DNA of 64,000 nucleotides from the NCBI RefSeq assembly GCF_042477335.2, contig NC_091245.1, forward strand, positions 224,129,501-224,193,500. The letters run 5' to 3'. The stretch's first letter is position 1. Each line of letters opens with the position of its first letter. Source of the DNA: Ovis canadensis. Taxonomy: Eukaryota > Chordata > Mammalia > Artiodactyla > Bovidae. The notes under the pieces are model-generated. The model searched no databases and was not told the origin of the DNA. It saw nothing but the letters and a program-made list of their open reading frames with translations. Below are positions 44,622-56,300 of this stretch, piece after piece. The position numbers and the translations under genes are program-made.

Positions 44622-46341
44622 GGAGAGACTTCCTTTGGGGGGGTCACTGTGGTTTAAGTTTTTTTTCTCCCCATTCCACTTAAGGTGAAGGGGCAAGGGA
44701 AGAACCCAGGTCCCACTCTCTGAATTATATATGTATGCACTGTGGCCTGGCTGATGCTCAGAGGCCTACTCAGAGAAGATACTCACTCCCTTGCTATCAG
44801 CTAGATGCTGATATCTGAGCTCAAGTCACCGAAGTGAGAGTGTGCTCCCCTGAGGGACACTTCTCTCCATCAGGATGGTGGTACTTTTGGGGAACAAAGT
44901 AGTCAAGGGTATTGGTTCCCTTTCGAGGGGATGCTGCTGTATGCTTCTAGGTCTGGGTGCTCAGAGGCCCTCAGTGAATAGATCCCTTTCCTTCCTCCCT
45001 CCATTTATCATCTCCCTAGAGCTCCAAGTCAGGCAGCTGGAAGAGTTTTACTGTCCTCTTTTGCTAAGCCATGGTTGATTTGCTTTTTTCTAAGCAAACT
45101 TGTCCTTTGGTTCTGCAGAGCAGGCCTGCTCCCCTTGCCTCAGCCCATCCTCATTTCTTGAGGCCTACCCCCTAGTGCTCCAGAATCTTGCTTGTGAAGT
45201 TTTAGAATGTGAACATGAGGTGTGGGTGGGCCTCTTCCACATTACTTTGGGCTGTGGGGTCAGTGGGTTGGGAGGGTGAACACCTCTGTAGCTCCCAGAC
45301 TCACTCACTGTTTTGGAGCTGCTTGATTATTTTTGGTGCTGCTAACCCCTGGCTCCATTTGCCCATCAGCCTGAGCAACGAGCATAGCAATACCATACCA
45401 TTCCATACCTATTTCCATGTTCCTGTTCCTTCCCCTGCTCCTCCTCTGGAGAAGCAATAATCCCACACAGGCCATGTCAGAGTAGCACTTTACAGACGGC
45501 TCAGTGGCATTCATCCCAGGAGCCACCAGCTCTTCTTGCACCAGCTCTTCTTACCCTCTGTTCAGCTCCTTTAATAATTTTGTTTTCAACTGCCCAGTTT
45601 GGCAGGGCCTCTTTTAAGATGAGCCCAGTTAGCAAGGATGTGTCTGTAATCAGCAGAAACCCCTGTATGGGGTATCTGTTCTACTCCCCCTAGTAAAAAT
45701 CATGTGAGACAAAAACAAAATGATCATTAGTTCTAAACCCATGCCTCCCCAATCAGAGCTCAAGCCGAATTCTCCTAATCATCTTTCCCTCCACATAAAT
45801 TAACCCTTTGCTGATCCTCAGGGACCACTCCCTCCAACACCCTGCACCTGGGTGATGGATGTTGGACAGAGCCCGTTTTCACGTGCTGCAAGTGGGAGTG
45901 CACTAACGTGTTTGCTCTTGGTTGGTGGACAAGGTAGAGGCCAGGGAGTGAAAATAGTCAACGGTGAGAGGAGAGGAGCTTGGTGTCTGAGTCAGCCACT
46001 TCCCTTTGTGTGAAGTTTAGAGTAACAGCCTCTCCCTCACTTTAGGGTTCTCAGACTTTAGGACACCTCTCTTCTCAGAGCCCAGATGTCTTACAGGTGA
46101 GCTCTGATGTGGAAGAAAACAGGAGGTGTGGGAAAGGAGTGGGATTTTGTGCGTTTGCATGAGTGTGTGTAGCTTCAAGCCTTGGGAGTTGGTAGGAGGG
46201 AGAAAAGGAAGGAGAGCAAAATCTTTGGAAGGTGTGTTTTGTACCTGCGGATCCTGCTCTGAATCTCCTTAGTCCTCCACTGTGAATCCGGATGGGGATG
46301 TGGGTGGGAGGGGTGCTGGGGAATAAATCTTGTATGAGAAC
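44622..46341 (+). other. retained RETREG3 3' UTR
   Basis: Non-coding sequence of normal mammalian GC content following the TGA of the retrocopy. Open frames in it (for example 44875-45078) are incidental. It ends with aataaa at 46322-46327, about 15 nt before the A tail. Confidence 0.85.
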
Positions 46342-46364
46342 AAAAAAAAAAAAATAAAAAAAAA

Positions 46365-46382
46365 ATAAATATAGGACCTAAG
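46365..46382. repeat. 18-bp target-site duplication, right
   Basis: Exact copy of 43134-43151, directly after the A-rich tail. Confidence 0.93.
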
Positions 46383-46852
46383 ACATTTGTTCTTTGACTA
46401 TGCTCATGTATGATGTTTTCTGAGCAGATTACCTTACAGAAAAGAAAGTTATCAAAAGAAATCCCTTGATGAGAAAGAACTAAGAGAAAAAAAATTGTAT
46501 TACTTGATTTAATTTGTATGGCATTGATCTCTGACAATAGGATATATCCATCTCTAAAACAGAAGTGAAAGTAATTTTTAAATCTTTCTGATAGATCTAT
46601 TTTTCAGAATTGATCAGAAATTTTTTTTAATGAGATTACTCTTCTGCTTTGTTTCTTGGAAACAGAATGAAATTTTGAATATGTTTGCAGAAAAGGGAAA
46701 AAATGAGGGGACAGGTTTTTGTACCAGCTCTCAGTTTGTATCCATGAGTGGAGAGAGCTGCATCAGATGGATCCATTTCAATAAAGCATATATTTAACAG
46801 AACACTTTACTGTCAACACAAGAGTAGACCAGCAGTGAAAATGTATGGAATA
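46383..46852. other. AT-rich stretch, no gene seen
   Basis: Continues the AT-rich context seen left of the retrocopy. Nothing recognised. Confidence 0.5.
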
Positions 46853-47083
46853 GCTCTGTTATGCTTGTGCTTAGTTGCTCAGTCATGTCCGACTCTTTGC
46901 CATCCTTTGGACAGTAGCCTGTCAGTATCCTTTGTCCATGGGATTTTTCAGGCAAGAATACTGGGGTAGTTAGCCAGTTCCTCTTCCAGGGGATCTTCCT
47001 GACCCAGAGATTGAACCCACGTCTCCTTTAGCTCCGGCATTGCAGGTGGATTCTTTACCAACTGAGCCATCACTCATGGCAGC
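46853..47083 (-). mobile_element. Bov-tA SINE
   Basis: Tail (cttagttgctcagtcatgtc), body (ggcaagaatactggggtagt) and head ending gagccatcactcatgg. atggaata at 46845-46852 and 47084-47091 may be the target duplication. Confidence 0.88.
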
Positions 47084-47091
47084 ATGGAATA

Positions 47092-47869
47092 TATGCATAC
47101 GTTTTCCAAAACTCCAGGGAATGAAAGATAGTACAACTGAGATCAACACCATGAAGGAGAGTCTCTGTGGCAGAAGTACCAGACTGCAGAGGCTTTATGT
47201 AGGACTAGGCACCCCATAGATTTATGGGGAATACGACTGAAAGGCAAAGATGTCTTTGCCTTTTCACACTTATTTTAGTAGCAGATGCAAACAAACAATA
47301 CAGGAACCTGAAAAAGACATTAATGTGGAAAGCAAAGGGGAACAGAAAAATAGCTGATCCTTTTTGTGTGGATCCCAGGTGTTCCTCCTCTTTCCAATGC
47401 AATTTCATGCTTACCCTGAGTAAGCCAAATGTCCTTTTGGGAAGCAAAAGAATATCTCGGAAAAAAAATAGATTTTTACCTAGGAGAATACTTAAAATAG
47501 ATTATTTGAATTAGAAAAGATTGACACAGTACTGTATTTGTGTAAGACACAATCTAATTTTAGAGATGTTAATTTGTAAAAAGCAAAAGAAGTACTTTAA
47601 TATTAAGGAAAAGACTATTAATAAATATACCAAAATTACCTGTCATCCTCTACTCTACTGGACTAAATTAAATTTAAATGGTCCCTCTTACCACTTTGAA
47701 TATTGATCTGTAGGCATAATTTGGCTTAAAGCTCAACATTCATAAAAACCAGAAGTTTTTTTTCAGCATTCTAAACAATTAACCTGAATTAAGAGGTATT
47801 ATTATAGTTTTATAGTGTTTCTCCTTTTCTATATTTTCTGAAATGCACTATTTCCCTTATCTCATGTGT
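47092..47869. other. unique stretch with a BovB scrap, no gene
   Basis: Frames at 47205-47447 (minus) and 47224-47514 (plus) are mutual shadows without known domains. About 47722-47747 (ttggcttaaagctcaacatt) is a ~26-bp match to the BovB RT region with no other BovB around it. Confidence 0.5.
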
Positions 47870-47880
47870 ATCTGAAGTCA

Positions 47881-48180
47881 ATCCTAAAAGAAATCTGTCC
47901 TGAATATTCATTGGAAGGACTGATGCTGAAGCTGAAACTCCAATACTTTGGCCACTTGATGCGAAGAACTGACTCATTGGTAAAGACCCTGATGCTGGGA
48001 AAGAGAGAAGGCAGGAGGAGAAGGGAAGGACAGAGGATGAGATAGTTGGATGGCATCACTGACTTGATGGACATGAGTTTGAGCAAGCTCCTGGAGTTGG
48101 TGATGGACAGGGAAGCTTGGTGTACTGCAGTCCATGGGGTCACAAAGAGTCGGAGATGACTGAGCAACTGAACTGAACTG
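47881..48180 (+). mobile_element. BovB 3' end with 11-bp duplication
   Basis: From atcctaaaagaaatctgtcc to gcaactgaactgaactg. atctgaagtca (47870-47880) and atctcaagtca (48181-48191) differ at one base and form the target duplication. Confidence 0.9.
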
Positions 48181-48299
48181 ATCTCAAGTCACAGACTACA
48201 GGGAAGTTCTGATATCCAATTTGCTTTAACTACATAAGAAAGTAGCTCTGTCGACACTACTGAGAGTTGGGATATATCCATTAAGTGTGCTTTCCTGTT

Positions 48300-49150
48300 T
48301 ATTCAGCTGGGCTGAATGAATCCCAAGCTGGAGTCAAGATTGCCAGGGGAAATAACAATAACCTCAGATATGCAGATGACACCACCCTTATGGCAGAAAG
48401 TGAAGAAGAACTAAAAAGCTTCTTGATGAAAGTGAAAGAGGAGAGTGAAAAAGCTGGTTTAAAGCTCAAGATTCAGAAAACGAAGATCATGGCATCTGGT
48501 CCCATCACTTCATGGCAAATAGATGGGGGAAACTGAAACAGTGTCAGACTTTATTTTAGGGGGCTCCAAAATCACTGCAGATGGTGATTGCAGCCATGGA
48601 ATTAAAAGACGCTTACTCCTTGGAAGAAAAGTTATGACCAACCTAGATAACATGTTGAAAAGCAGAGACATTACTTTGCCAACAAAGGTCTAGTCAAGGC
48701 TATGGTTTTTCCAGTGGTCATGTGCAGATGTGAGAGTTGGACTGTGAAGAAAGCTGAGCACCGAAGAATTGATGCTTTTGAACTGTGGTGTTGGAGAAGA
48801 CTCTTGAGAGTCCCTTGGACTGCAAGGAGATCCAATCAGTCCATTATGAAGGAGATCAGCCCTGGGTGTTCATCAGAAGGTCTGATGCTAAAACCGAAAC
48901 TCCAATACTTTGGCCACCTCAAGCGAAGAGTTTACTCATTGGAAAAGACCCTGATGCTGGGAGGGATTGAGGGCAGGAGGAGAAGGGGATGACAGAGGAT
49001 GAGATGGCTGGATGGCATCACCAACTCAATGGACATGAGTTTGAGTAAACTCTGGGAGTTGGTGATGGACAGGGAGGCCTGGCATGCTACGGTTCATGGA
49101 GTCGCAAAGAGTCAGACACAACTGAGCGACTGAACTGAACTGAACTGAAT
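48300..49150 (+). mobile_element. BovB 3' fragment, 0.85 kb
   Basis: Starts in the RT region (agctgggctgaatgaatccc), includes the [10 protein letters not shown] block near 48367, and ends gactgaactgaactgaactg. Sense frames 48285-48536 and 48702-48992 are separated by a frameshift (gatgggggaaactg near 48524) and small deletions. Confidence 0.92.
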
Positions 49151-49689
49151 TAACATTAGAGCTTTTGCTAAGATAGTTATTTGAATTTATTATACAATTA
49201 TCAATATGAATCTATAATTGAAATATATGTCAGATAACACTTAGTCATTTCCTTATGAAGCTTCTAATTTGAGATACATATAAATGGAACAGAAGGGTTT
49301 TGTAGGTCTGCATAGTTGAATTAGGATTCATTAGGATCACTTCCAATTAATTTTTCTTTTCCTTGTTATCCTTCTTTTATTTAGATCGATGAATTTATTC
49401 ACTGATACATTTTTCTTTTATATTTGCAACAGCCAGGAGTATCCCTGATGCTCTATGTGGGTATTCTATTTGTAGTTTAGGAGCCCCTTTGTACTTCAGG
49501 TTGCAAATATTTTAAAATTCGAGTTTTCCCTTTATTAATTCATGGAAATACTCCTTTCTATAATGTTGTAAGTATTTGTTGATGTAAATATAATGATTTC
49601 CTTCAAGTGACTCAGTTGTTCTCAGGCTGACTATACATTTAAAGCAGTGATTTTGATGTGTGTTTTTTACTGTCCACTAGGAAGATACT
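49151..49689. other. AT-rich stretch, no gene seen
   Basis: Nothing recognised. Confidence 0.45.
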
Positions 49690-49905
49690 TTTGTCTTCCA
49701 GGTGGCTCACTGGGTAAATAATCCATCTGCAATGCAGCAGATATGGGTTTGATTGATTCTTGGGTTGAGAATATGCCCTGCAGGAGGGCCTGCCAACCCA
49801 CCCCTGTATTCTTGCCTGGAAAATCACAAGGACAAGAGGAGCTTGGAGGGCTACAGTCAAAGGTTCACAAAGAATCAGATACAACTGAAGTGACTAAGCA
49901 TGTAC
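49690..49905 (+). mobile_element. Bov-tA SINE, diverged
   Basis: Head (cttccaggtggctcactggg), body (cctgtattcttgcctggaaa) and tail (cacaaagaatcagatacaac). Confidence 0.85.
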
Positions 49906-50692
49906 TCATGCAGAAAGGCACTTTAAAAATCTATGAAAGTGTGTGTGTGTGTTTCCCCCAGAATGGTTGTGAGTTCTTGTATTAAATAATTAGGGAAAAA
50001 GAATGCTAAAAGTTTTGGTATGCATAATAACTGTCTTACACAGATAGGCACTATGTCACAGGACTTTCTAATGGGCTACAAGACAGAATGTAATTGATAA
50101 ACCCATTTATAGCTTATCTCATCCCAAGACTTAACTCTCATGTATTAATGAAAATATCTTACATAGTTTGAAATGTTCTAATCTTTTCAGGATATAAGTA
50201 CTGAAGGAAGATTAAGGAAGATTATATGACTCTCTTTATTATAGTTCTTTTGAAATTTTAGAGTTGTATTTTTTTTTAAAAGTAAAGTTGGTGATACAAT
50301 ATGTTTGTATCCAATTCCATCTGTTGTTACTGTACACTCATGCCTCTGTATTTATGTATGGAAATAGACATTTTATTATAAAAGAGCTTCCTTTTAGGCA
50401 TGTTATTTATTTACAAAATTTCCATTTATTTATAAGATTACTCAGTTGTTTCCCCAATAATGCCACATTAGAAATCAGCCCACAAACTTAGTGGTATACA
50501 GTTGTCTGCATTAATGTCACTTTCTTGTCAACTGATTGGATAGTCAGGTTTTGAATGACTTAGTAGATTTGTCTGCAATCTGAAAGATAAGTTCAGATCT
50601 GCTCCAGCAATCTCCCATTCTCCTTTTATCAGGAACAATCTGGGACATGTTTTTTTTTGTTTGTTTGTTTAAATGCAGGAGCACTCTCTCTC

Positions 50693-50724
<32 letters not shown>

Positions 50725-50874
50725 AATCTCCCAAATGAGTGAACACAGTTCAAGTCTGTGTTCATATGACATTTGTTAATATCAGTTTTCCAAAGTAATT
50801 TTCATGGCCAAACCAAAAAAATAAAAATAAAAAAGTTTCAAAAATAAGAATTTAAGTTACACAAATGTTGATAT
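49906..50874. other. AT-rich stretch with low-complexity tracts
   Basis: Contains a short GT run (about 49938-49951) and a compound CT/TA tract (about 50685-50727). No coding feature. Confidence 0.5.
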
Positions 50875-51265
50875 CACATTTATACATGATAGTCAAAAAC
50901 TGGAAACTATCCAGACATCTTTCAATGGCAAATGGATTAGCAAACAGTGTCATATCTATGCAATGGAGTACTACTCAGCAAGTAAAAGGAACAAACTGTT
51001 TACACATTCACTACTTTAGATGAATTTCAAAGGCATTATATGAGTTATAGAAGTGTCTATCTCAAAAAATTATGTACTATATGATTTCATATATATTTTG
51101 ACATTTTAAAGACTAAATTCTAACAACAGACAACAGATCAGTAGTTACCAATTGTAAGTATGATGCTGGTTGTGACTATTAAAAGAAAATATGCAGAAAT
51201 TTCAGGGAGGTAATGAAACTTCTCTGTTTCATTTGTTTCAGTAGATACACAAATCTATATATGTT
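50875..51265 (+). mobile_element. old L1 3' end, plus strand
   Basis: Blocks typical of the L1 ORF2/3' UTR border: gatagtcaaaaactggaaac near 50888, caatggagtactactcagca near 50960, and gatcagtagttaccaattgt near 51136. Strongly diverged. Confidence 0.7.
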
Positions 51266-51269
51266 AAAT

Positions 51270-51840
51270 TTCATAGAAATGATGGGAAGCAGTTACTAAG
51301 ATGGTCCCAATGATCTCAGTTCCTAGGTAGCCACTTCCTTGTGTAATCCCTTTTCCTTGAATGAGGAATGATATCATAAGTTGCTTCTAATTAATAGCAT
51401 GTGGCAAATATGTGAACTGTCACTTGCACGTTTAGGTTATATAAGATTGCCACTGACTCTGTTCTAATAGCATGTTCTCTCCTTTGGTGTCTTTTGAAGT
51501 AAGTTGATGTGTTGGTGAGGCCCATGTGGCAACAAAAATGAAGGTAGTCTCTGGGAAATAACCAACTAGGAACTAATACCTTTGCTGCAATACATCTGCA
51601 GGAAGAGGAAAATTCTGCCAATAACCACATTAGCTTGAGAGTGGATCTTTCCCTACTTGAATCTTCAAATAAGTCCCCTTCCCTAGCCAACACTTTGCAG
51701 ACTTGTAAGACCTGGAAAAGAGACATAAATAAACTAGGTTTCTAAACCTTAGAAATGGAAATGATAAATGTCTGTGATTTTTAAGTCAACAACCTTTTGG
51801 TAATTTGTTACACAGTAATAGGAAATTACATAAAACTGTT
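51270..51840 (+). repeat. MLT1-like ancient LTR remnant
   Basis: Features typical of MaLR-type solo LTRs: aagatggtcccaatgatctc near 51298, gcaaatatgtgaactgtcac near 51405, gaggcccatgtggcaacaaa near 51515, and a 3' part with ggtaatttgttacacagtaa near 51799. Non-coding. The family is assigned from memory of the consensus, so subfamily is uncertain. Confidence 0.6.
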
Positions 51841-52404
51841 CACCAAAAGAAAAAAAATCAATTATATTGTGTGATAACTTAAAAAAGCAAAATAAAAATA
51901 TTATGATATAATTTTTGGTAGATCATACAATACATTTTTTTATTGTGCTAAAATATGTATGATATAAAATTTGCCACTTAACCATTTTAAGTGTACAATT
52001 CAATGACATAATTTCAGTCACACTTTTGTTCAATGACCACTACAGTCTATTTTCACAAGTCTTTCACCACCCCAAGCAAGATCTCTGAAATTATCAAGCA
52101 ACAATTCCTTTTTTTTCCCTCCTCCCAGCCTCTGGCAATCTCTAATATACTTTCTGTTTCCATTAATTTGTCTATTCTAGATATTCTGTATAAGTGAGAT
52201 CATACAATATTTGTCCTTTGGACTTGACTTATTTCACTTAGCATGTTTTTAAGGTTCATCCATGCTGTGCATATATTGGAGCTTCATTCCTTTTACGGCC
52301 AAATAATATTACATTGTATATAATTATCCCATTTTGTTTATCCATTCACTTGTTGATGGACATCTTTTGGTTACTTTGAATAATGCTACAGTAAACATTC
52401 ACTT

Positions 52405-52629
52405 GATCTTCCCAGATGGTGTTAATGGTAAAGAACCTGCCTGTCAGTGCAAGAGACATAAGAGACTTGGGTTTAGTCCTCAGGTGGGGAAGATCCCCTG
52501 GAGGAGGGCATGGCAACCCCAGCTAATATTCTTGCCTGGAAAATCCCATGGACAGGAGTATGGTGGGCCACAGTCCACAGCGTTGCAAAGAAGCAGACAC
52601 AACTGAAGCAACATAGTACACACACAGAG
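52405..52629 (+). mobile_element. Bov-tA SINE with 12-bp duplication
   Basis: Head (cttcccagatggtgttaatg), body (ctggaggagggcatggcaac) and tail (gcagacacaactgaagcaac). aaacattcactt at 52393-52404 and 52630-52641 is an exact target duplication within L1. Confidence 0.93.
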
Positions 52630-52917
52630 AAACATTCACTTACAAGTATCTGGTTGAGACCTGTTGGAATAATTTTGGTTATATATGTAGGATTGCAACT
52701 GCTGAGGCAAATGGCCATTTTGGGGTTAGCTTTTTGAGGAAAAGAAAATTGCTGTCCAAGGTCATCGTAACATTTTTTCATTCCCACTAGCAATGCAAAA
52801 GAGTTCCAGTTTCTCCACATTTTGCCAACACATGTTATTTACACTTAAAATTCTATAGCTATCCTAATAAATGTGCAATGTTATCTCACTGCAGTTTTGA
52901 TTTGCATTTCCCTAACA

Positions 52918-53970
52918 CACAATAACCTATGGAAAATTCTGAAACAGATGAGCATACCAGACCACCTGACCAGCCTCTTGAGAAATCTGTATGCAGGTCA
53001 GGAAGCAACAATTAGAACTGGACATGGAACAACAGACTGGTTCCAAATAGGGAAAGGAGTATGTCAAGGCTGTATATAGTCACCCTGCTTATTTAACTCA
53101 TATGCAGAGTACATAATGAAAAATGCTGGGCTGTAGGAAGCACAAGCTGGAACCAAGATTGCTTGGAAAATATCAATAACTTCAGATATGCAGATGACAC
53201 CATCCTTATGGCAGAAAGAGAAGAGGAACTAAAGAGCCTCTTGATGAAAGTAAAAGAGGAGAATCAAAATGTTGGCTTACAGCTCAACATTCAGAAAACT
53301 AAGATCATGGCATTCGGTCCCATCACTTCATGGCAAATAGATGGGGAAACAGTGGAAACAGTGTCAGATTTTATTTTGGGGGGCTCCAAAATCACTGCAG
53401 ATGGTGATTGCAGCCATGAAATTAAAAGACACTTACTCCTTGGAAGGAAAGTTATGACCAACCTAGACAGCATATTAGAAAGCAGAGGCATTACTTTGCC
53501 AACAAAGGCCTGTCTAGTCAAAGCGATGGTTTTTCCAGTAGTCATATATGGATGTGAGAGTTGGACTATAAAGAAAGCTGAGCGCTGAAGAAATGATGCT
53601 TTTGAACTGTTGTGTTGGAGAAGACTCTTGAGAGTCCCTTGGACTGCATGGAGATCCAACCAGCCCATCCTAAAGCAGATCAGTCCTGGATGTTCATTGG
53701 AAGGACTGATGCTGAAGCTGAAACTCCAGTGCTTTGGCCACCTGATGCGAAGAGCTGACTCATTTGAAAAGACCCTGATGCTGGGAAAGATCGAAGGCAG
53801 GGGGAGAAAGTGATGACAGAGGATGAGATGGTCTGATGGCATCACCAACTCAATGGACATGAGTTTGAGTAAACTCAGGGAGTTGGTGATGGACAGGAAG
53901 GCCCAGTGTGCTGCAGTCCATGGGGTCACAAAGAGTCAGACACTACTGAGTGACTGAACAGAACTGAAAG
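52918..53970 (+). mobile_element. BovB 3' third, nested in L1
   Basis: Starts at cacaataacctatggaaaat (just past the FIDYAKAFD block) and ends actgaacagaactgaaag. Host L1 reads from tttccctaa on the left to gactagtgatgttga on the right. Sense frames 52873-53079, 53163-53588 (YADD near 53189) and 53610-53813 are separated by stops. The antisense strand stays open from 53929 to 53291. Confidence 0.92.
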
Positions 53971-54784
53971 ACTAGTGATGTTGATTCTATTCATGTGCTT
54001 ATTGGCCACTTGTAGATCTCGCCAATATTTAGTATGTTTCTCATATTTCTAGTGTAACATCTAAGAATTCATTGCAAAATTCAAAGTCATGAAGTTTAAT
54101 CCATATGTTTTTCTCTATAAGTAAAATGGATTTAGCCCTTAAAGTTGGGTCATTGATTCACTTAGTGGTTTTTGTTCATTCATCCACTCATTTTTACCTT
54201 GATTTATTTCAAGTTAATTTTTTTTTTTAAAGTAGTATGAAGTAGGAGTGCAAATTCATTCATCTGCACGGGACTATCCAGTTGCTTCAGCACCATCTGT
54301 TGAAGATACTATTGTTTCCCTATTCATGGATTAGGCATGTGAAAAACAATTAGCCAAGGAGGTGTGAGTTTACTTCTAGACTCTCAATTCTCTTCAGTTA
54401 ATCTAAGTCTATCCAAGGTCAGTAGCAAACTGTTTCAATTATTATAGTTTTTTGTAACTTGTAATCAGGGAGTGTGAGTCTCCAAAATTTTCCTTTTTTT
54501 TAGGATGATTTCACTTATTTGGAGTCCTCTGAAATTCTGTATAAATTTGAGCATACAGTTTTGAAAAAAAAATTAAATTTTGAAAGAAATGAGCTGATTC
54601 TGTAAGTCACTTTGGATGGCATTGGCATTGCAAAGATCTTGTTTTCCAATCCATGAAAATGGAATGTCTTTCCATTTATTTAGATCTTCAGCAACATGGC
54701 TAGTTTTGTTTTCTGCAGTGTTTCAGTGTACTAATCTTTTATTTCTTTGGTTAAATTTTTTCCTTGGTAATCTTTTTTCTTTTG

Positions 54785-55000
54785 GGGCCTCCCAGGTAGC
54801 TCAGTGGTAAACAGTCTGCTTGCAATGCAGAAGATGTGAGATTGATCTCTGGGTCAGACAGATCCCCTGGAGAAGGAAATGGCAACCCGCTCCAGTATTC
54901 TTGCCTGGGAAATCTCACGGACAGAGGAGTCTGGTGGGCTAAAGTCCATGGGGTTGCAAAAGATTCAGACGTGACTTAGCATTAAACAACAACAATAACT
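54785..55000 (+). mobile_element. Bov-tA SINE
   Basis: Head (cctcccaggtagctcagtgg), body (ctggagaaggaaatggcaac) and tail (ccatggggttgcaaaagatt) ending in an aacaacaacaat tract. Inserted in the old L1. Confidence 0.9.
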
Positions 55001-56300
55001 TTATTCTCTTAGAAGTCATTATAAGTGAAATTGCTTAGTATACATTTTGGATTATTCATTGCTGATGACTATAAACACATCTGATTAATGTTTATTGATC
55101 TTCTGTCCTGAAAATTACTGAATTCATGCTAGCTTTCATATTTGAACATGCATTTACCTTTGCGTGCTAAGTTACTTCACTTACCTCTACCAGAGGTCTT
55201 TATTTCTTTATAAAACTTCAAGTTACCTGTCTCGTGTCATTTTATTTCAACTGGAAAAATTCCTTTCAGAGTTCTTGTCTAAGTGGAATGAACTACCTCA
55301 GATTTTTTCTGGGAATATCAAAATTTTATGAATGACAGTTTTGCTAGATATAGAATTATTAGTTAACTTTTCTTCTTTCAATACTTTAAATGTATTATCC
55401 TATAGCCTCTGGTCTCCATGGTTTCTGATAAGAAATTAACTTGATTTTTTTGTACATTGTGAGTCGTTTCTCTTCAGCTTCTTTCAAGATTCTCTCTTTC
55501 TTATGACTTTTAACCAATTTATTATAGTTTATTTAGGTATAGACTTCTGAATTTATGCTACTTGGACTTTACCGATCCCATATTTGTAAATTTATGCATT
55601 TCATCACATGTGGGACATCTTTGGCAAATGTTTTTCAAATATTGCCCTTTTTTTTTTTTTCTGTTTCTCTTCTGGGGCTTCCCATAATGGATATGTTGGT
55701 CTGATTATCGATGACTCACAGATGACTTCAATCCTATTTACATTTTCTTCTTATTTTTCTTCCTGCTCCTTAGACTCAAAAAATTAGATTTTCCTATCTT
55801 CAAGTTTAATGATTATTCTTCTGCCTGTTCAAATCTGAGGTGAGCCTATCCTCTAAGTTCGTCCTTGTACTATTCAGTTCCAGAATTACCATTTGTTTTC
55901 TTTTTATAATTTCTATCCCTTTTACTGAAATTCCCATTTTGTTCATATATCATTTTCCTGATTTTATTAGATCTTTGTCTTAGCTTTCCTTTAGTCCTTT
56001 AAACATAATTAAGATTACTGTTTTAAAGGTATTTTAGTAAATCTGATGTTTGCTTCCTCATGGATGATTTTTATCAATTTATTTCATTTCTATGAATGAG
56101 CCATACTTTTCTGATTCTTTCTATTCCTTTATGATTTTTTAATTGTTGAAAAATGTACATTGAAATATTATAATGTGGTAATACTGGAAATCAAGTTCTT
56201 CCTTCTCAAGATTTAAGTGTTTTTGAACATTAAAATGCTTTAGTAATCCATTTGTGTAGTACTTTTCAAGAACTATTTTTGCAAAGACAGTATTTCTTGT

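Larger units (their letters stand above)
43152..46364 (+). mobile_element. RETREG3: processed retrocopy of RETREG3 mRNA
   Basis: A GC-rich block of about 3.2 kb in AT-rich surroundings. It holds about 27 nt of 5' UTR, the whole spliced coding region (43179-44621), about 1.7 kb of 3' UTR, a polyadenylation signal aataaa at 46322-46327 and an A-rich tail (46342-46364). An exact 18-bp duplication brackets it. Lack of introns, the A tail and the duplication are the standard signs of L1-mediated retrotransposition of a nearly full-length mRNA. Confidence 0.95.
51930..56300 (-). mobile_element. long old L1, minus strand, interrupted
   Basis: The L1 3' end begins about 51930 (ttttattgtgctaaaatatg, cattttaagtgtacaattca). 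Upstream parts follow in order: 52160-52400, 52642-52916, 53971-54780 and 55000-55150. Then about 55260-56200 has a 5'-region block (gttttgctagatatagaatt, gcctctggtctccatggttt). Three younger insertions split it. Heavily diverged, so no usable frame. Confidence 0.75.
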
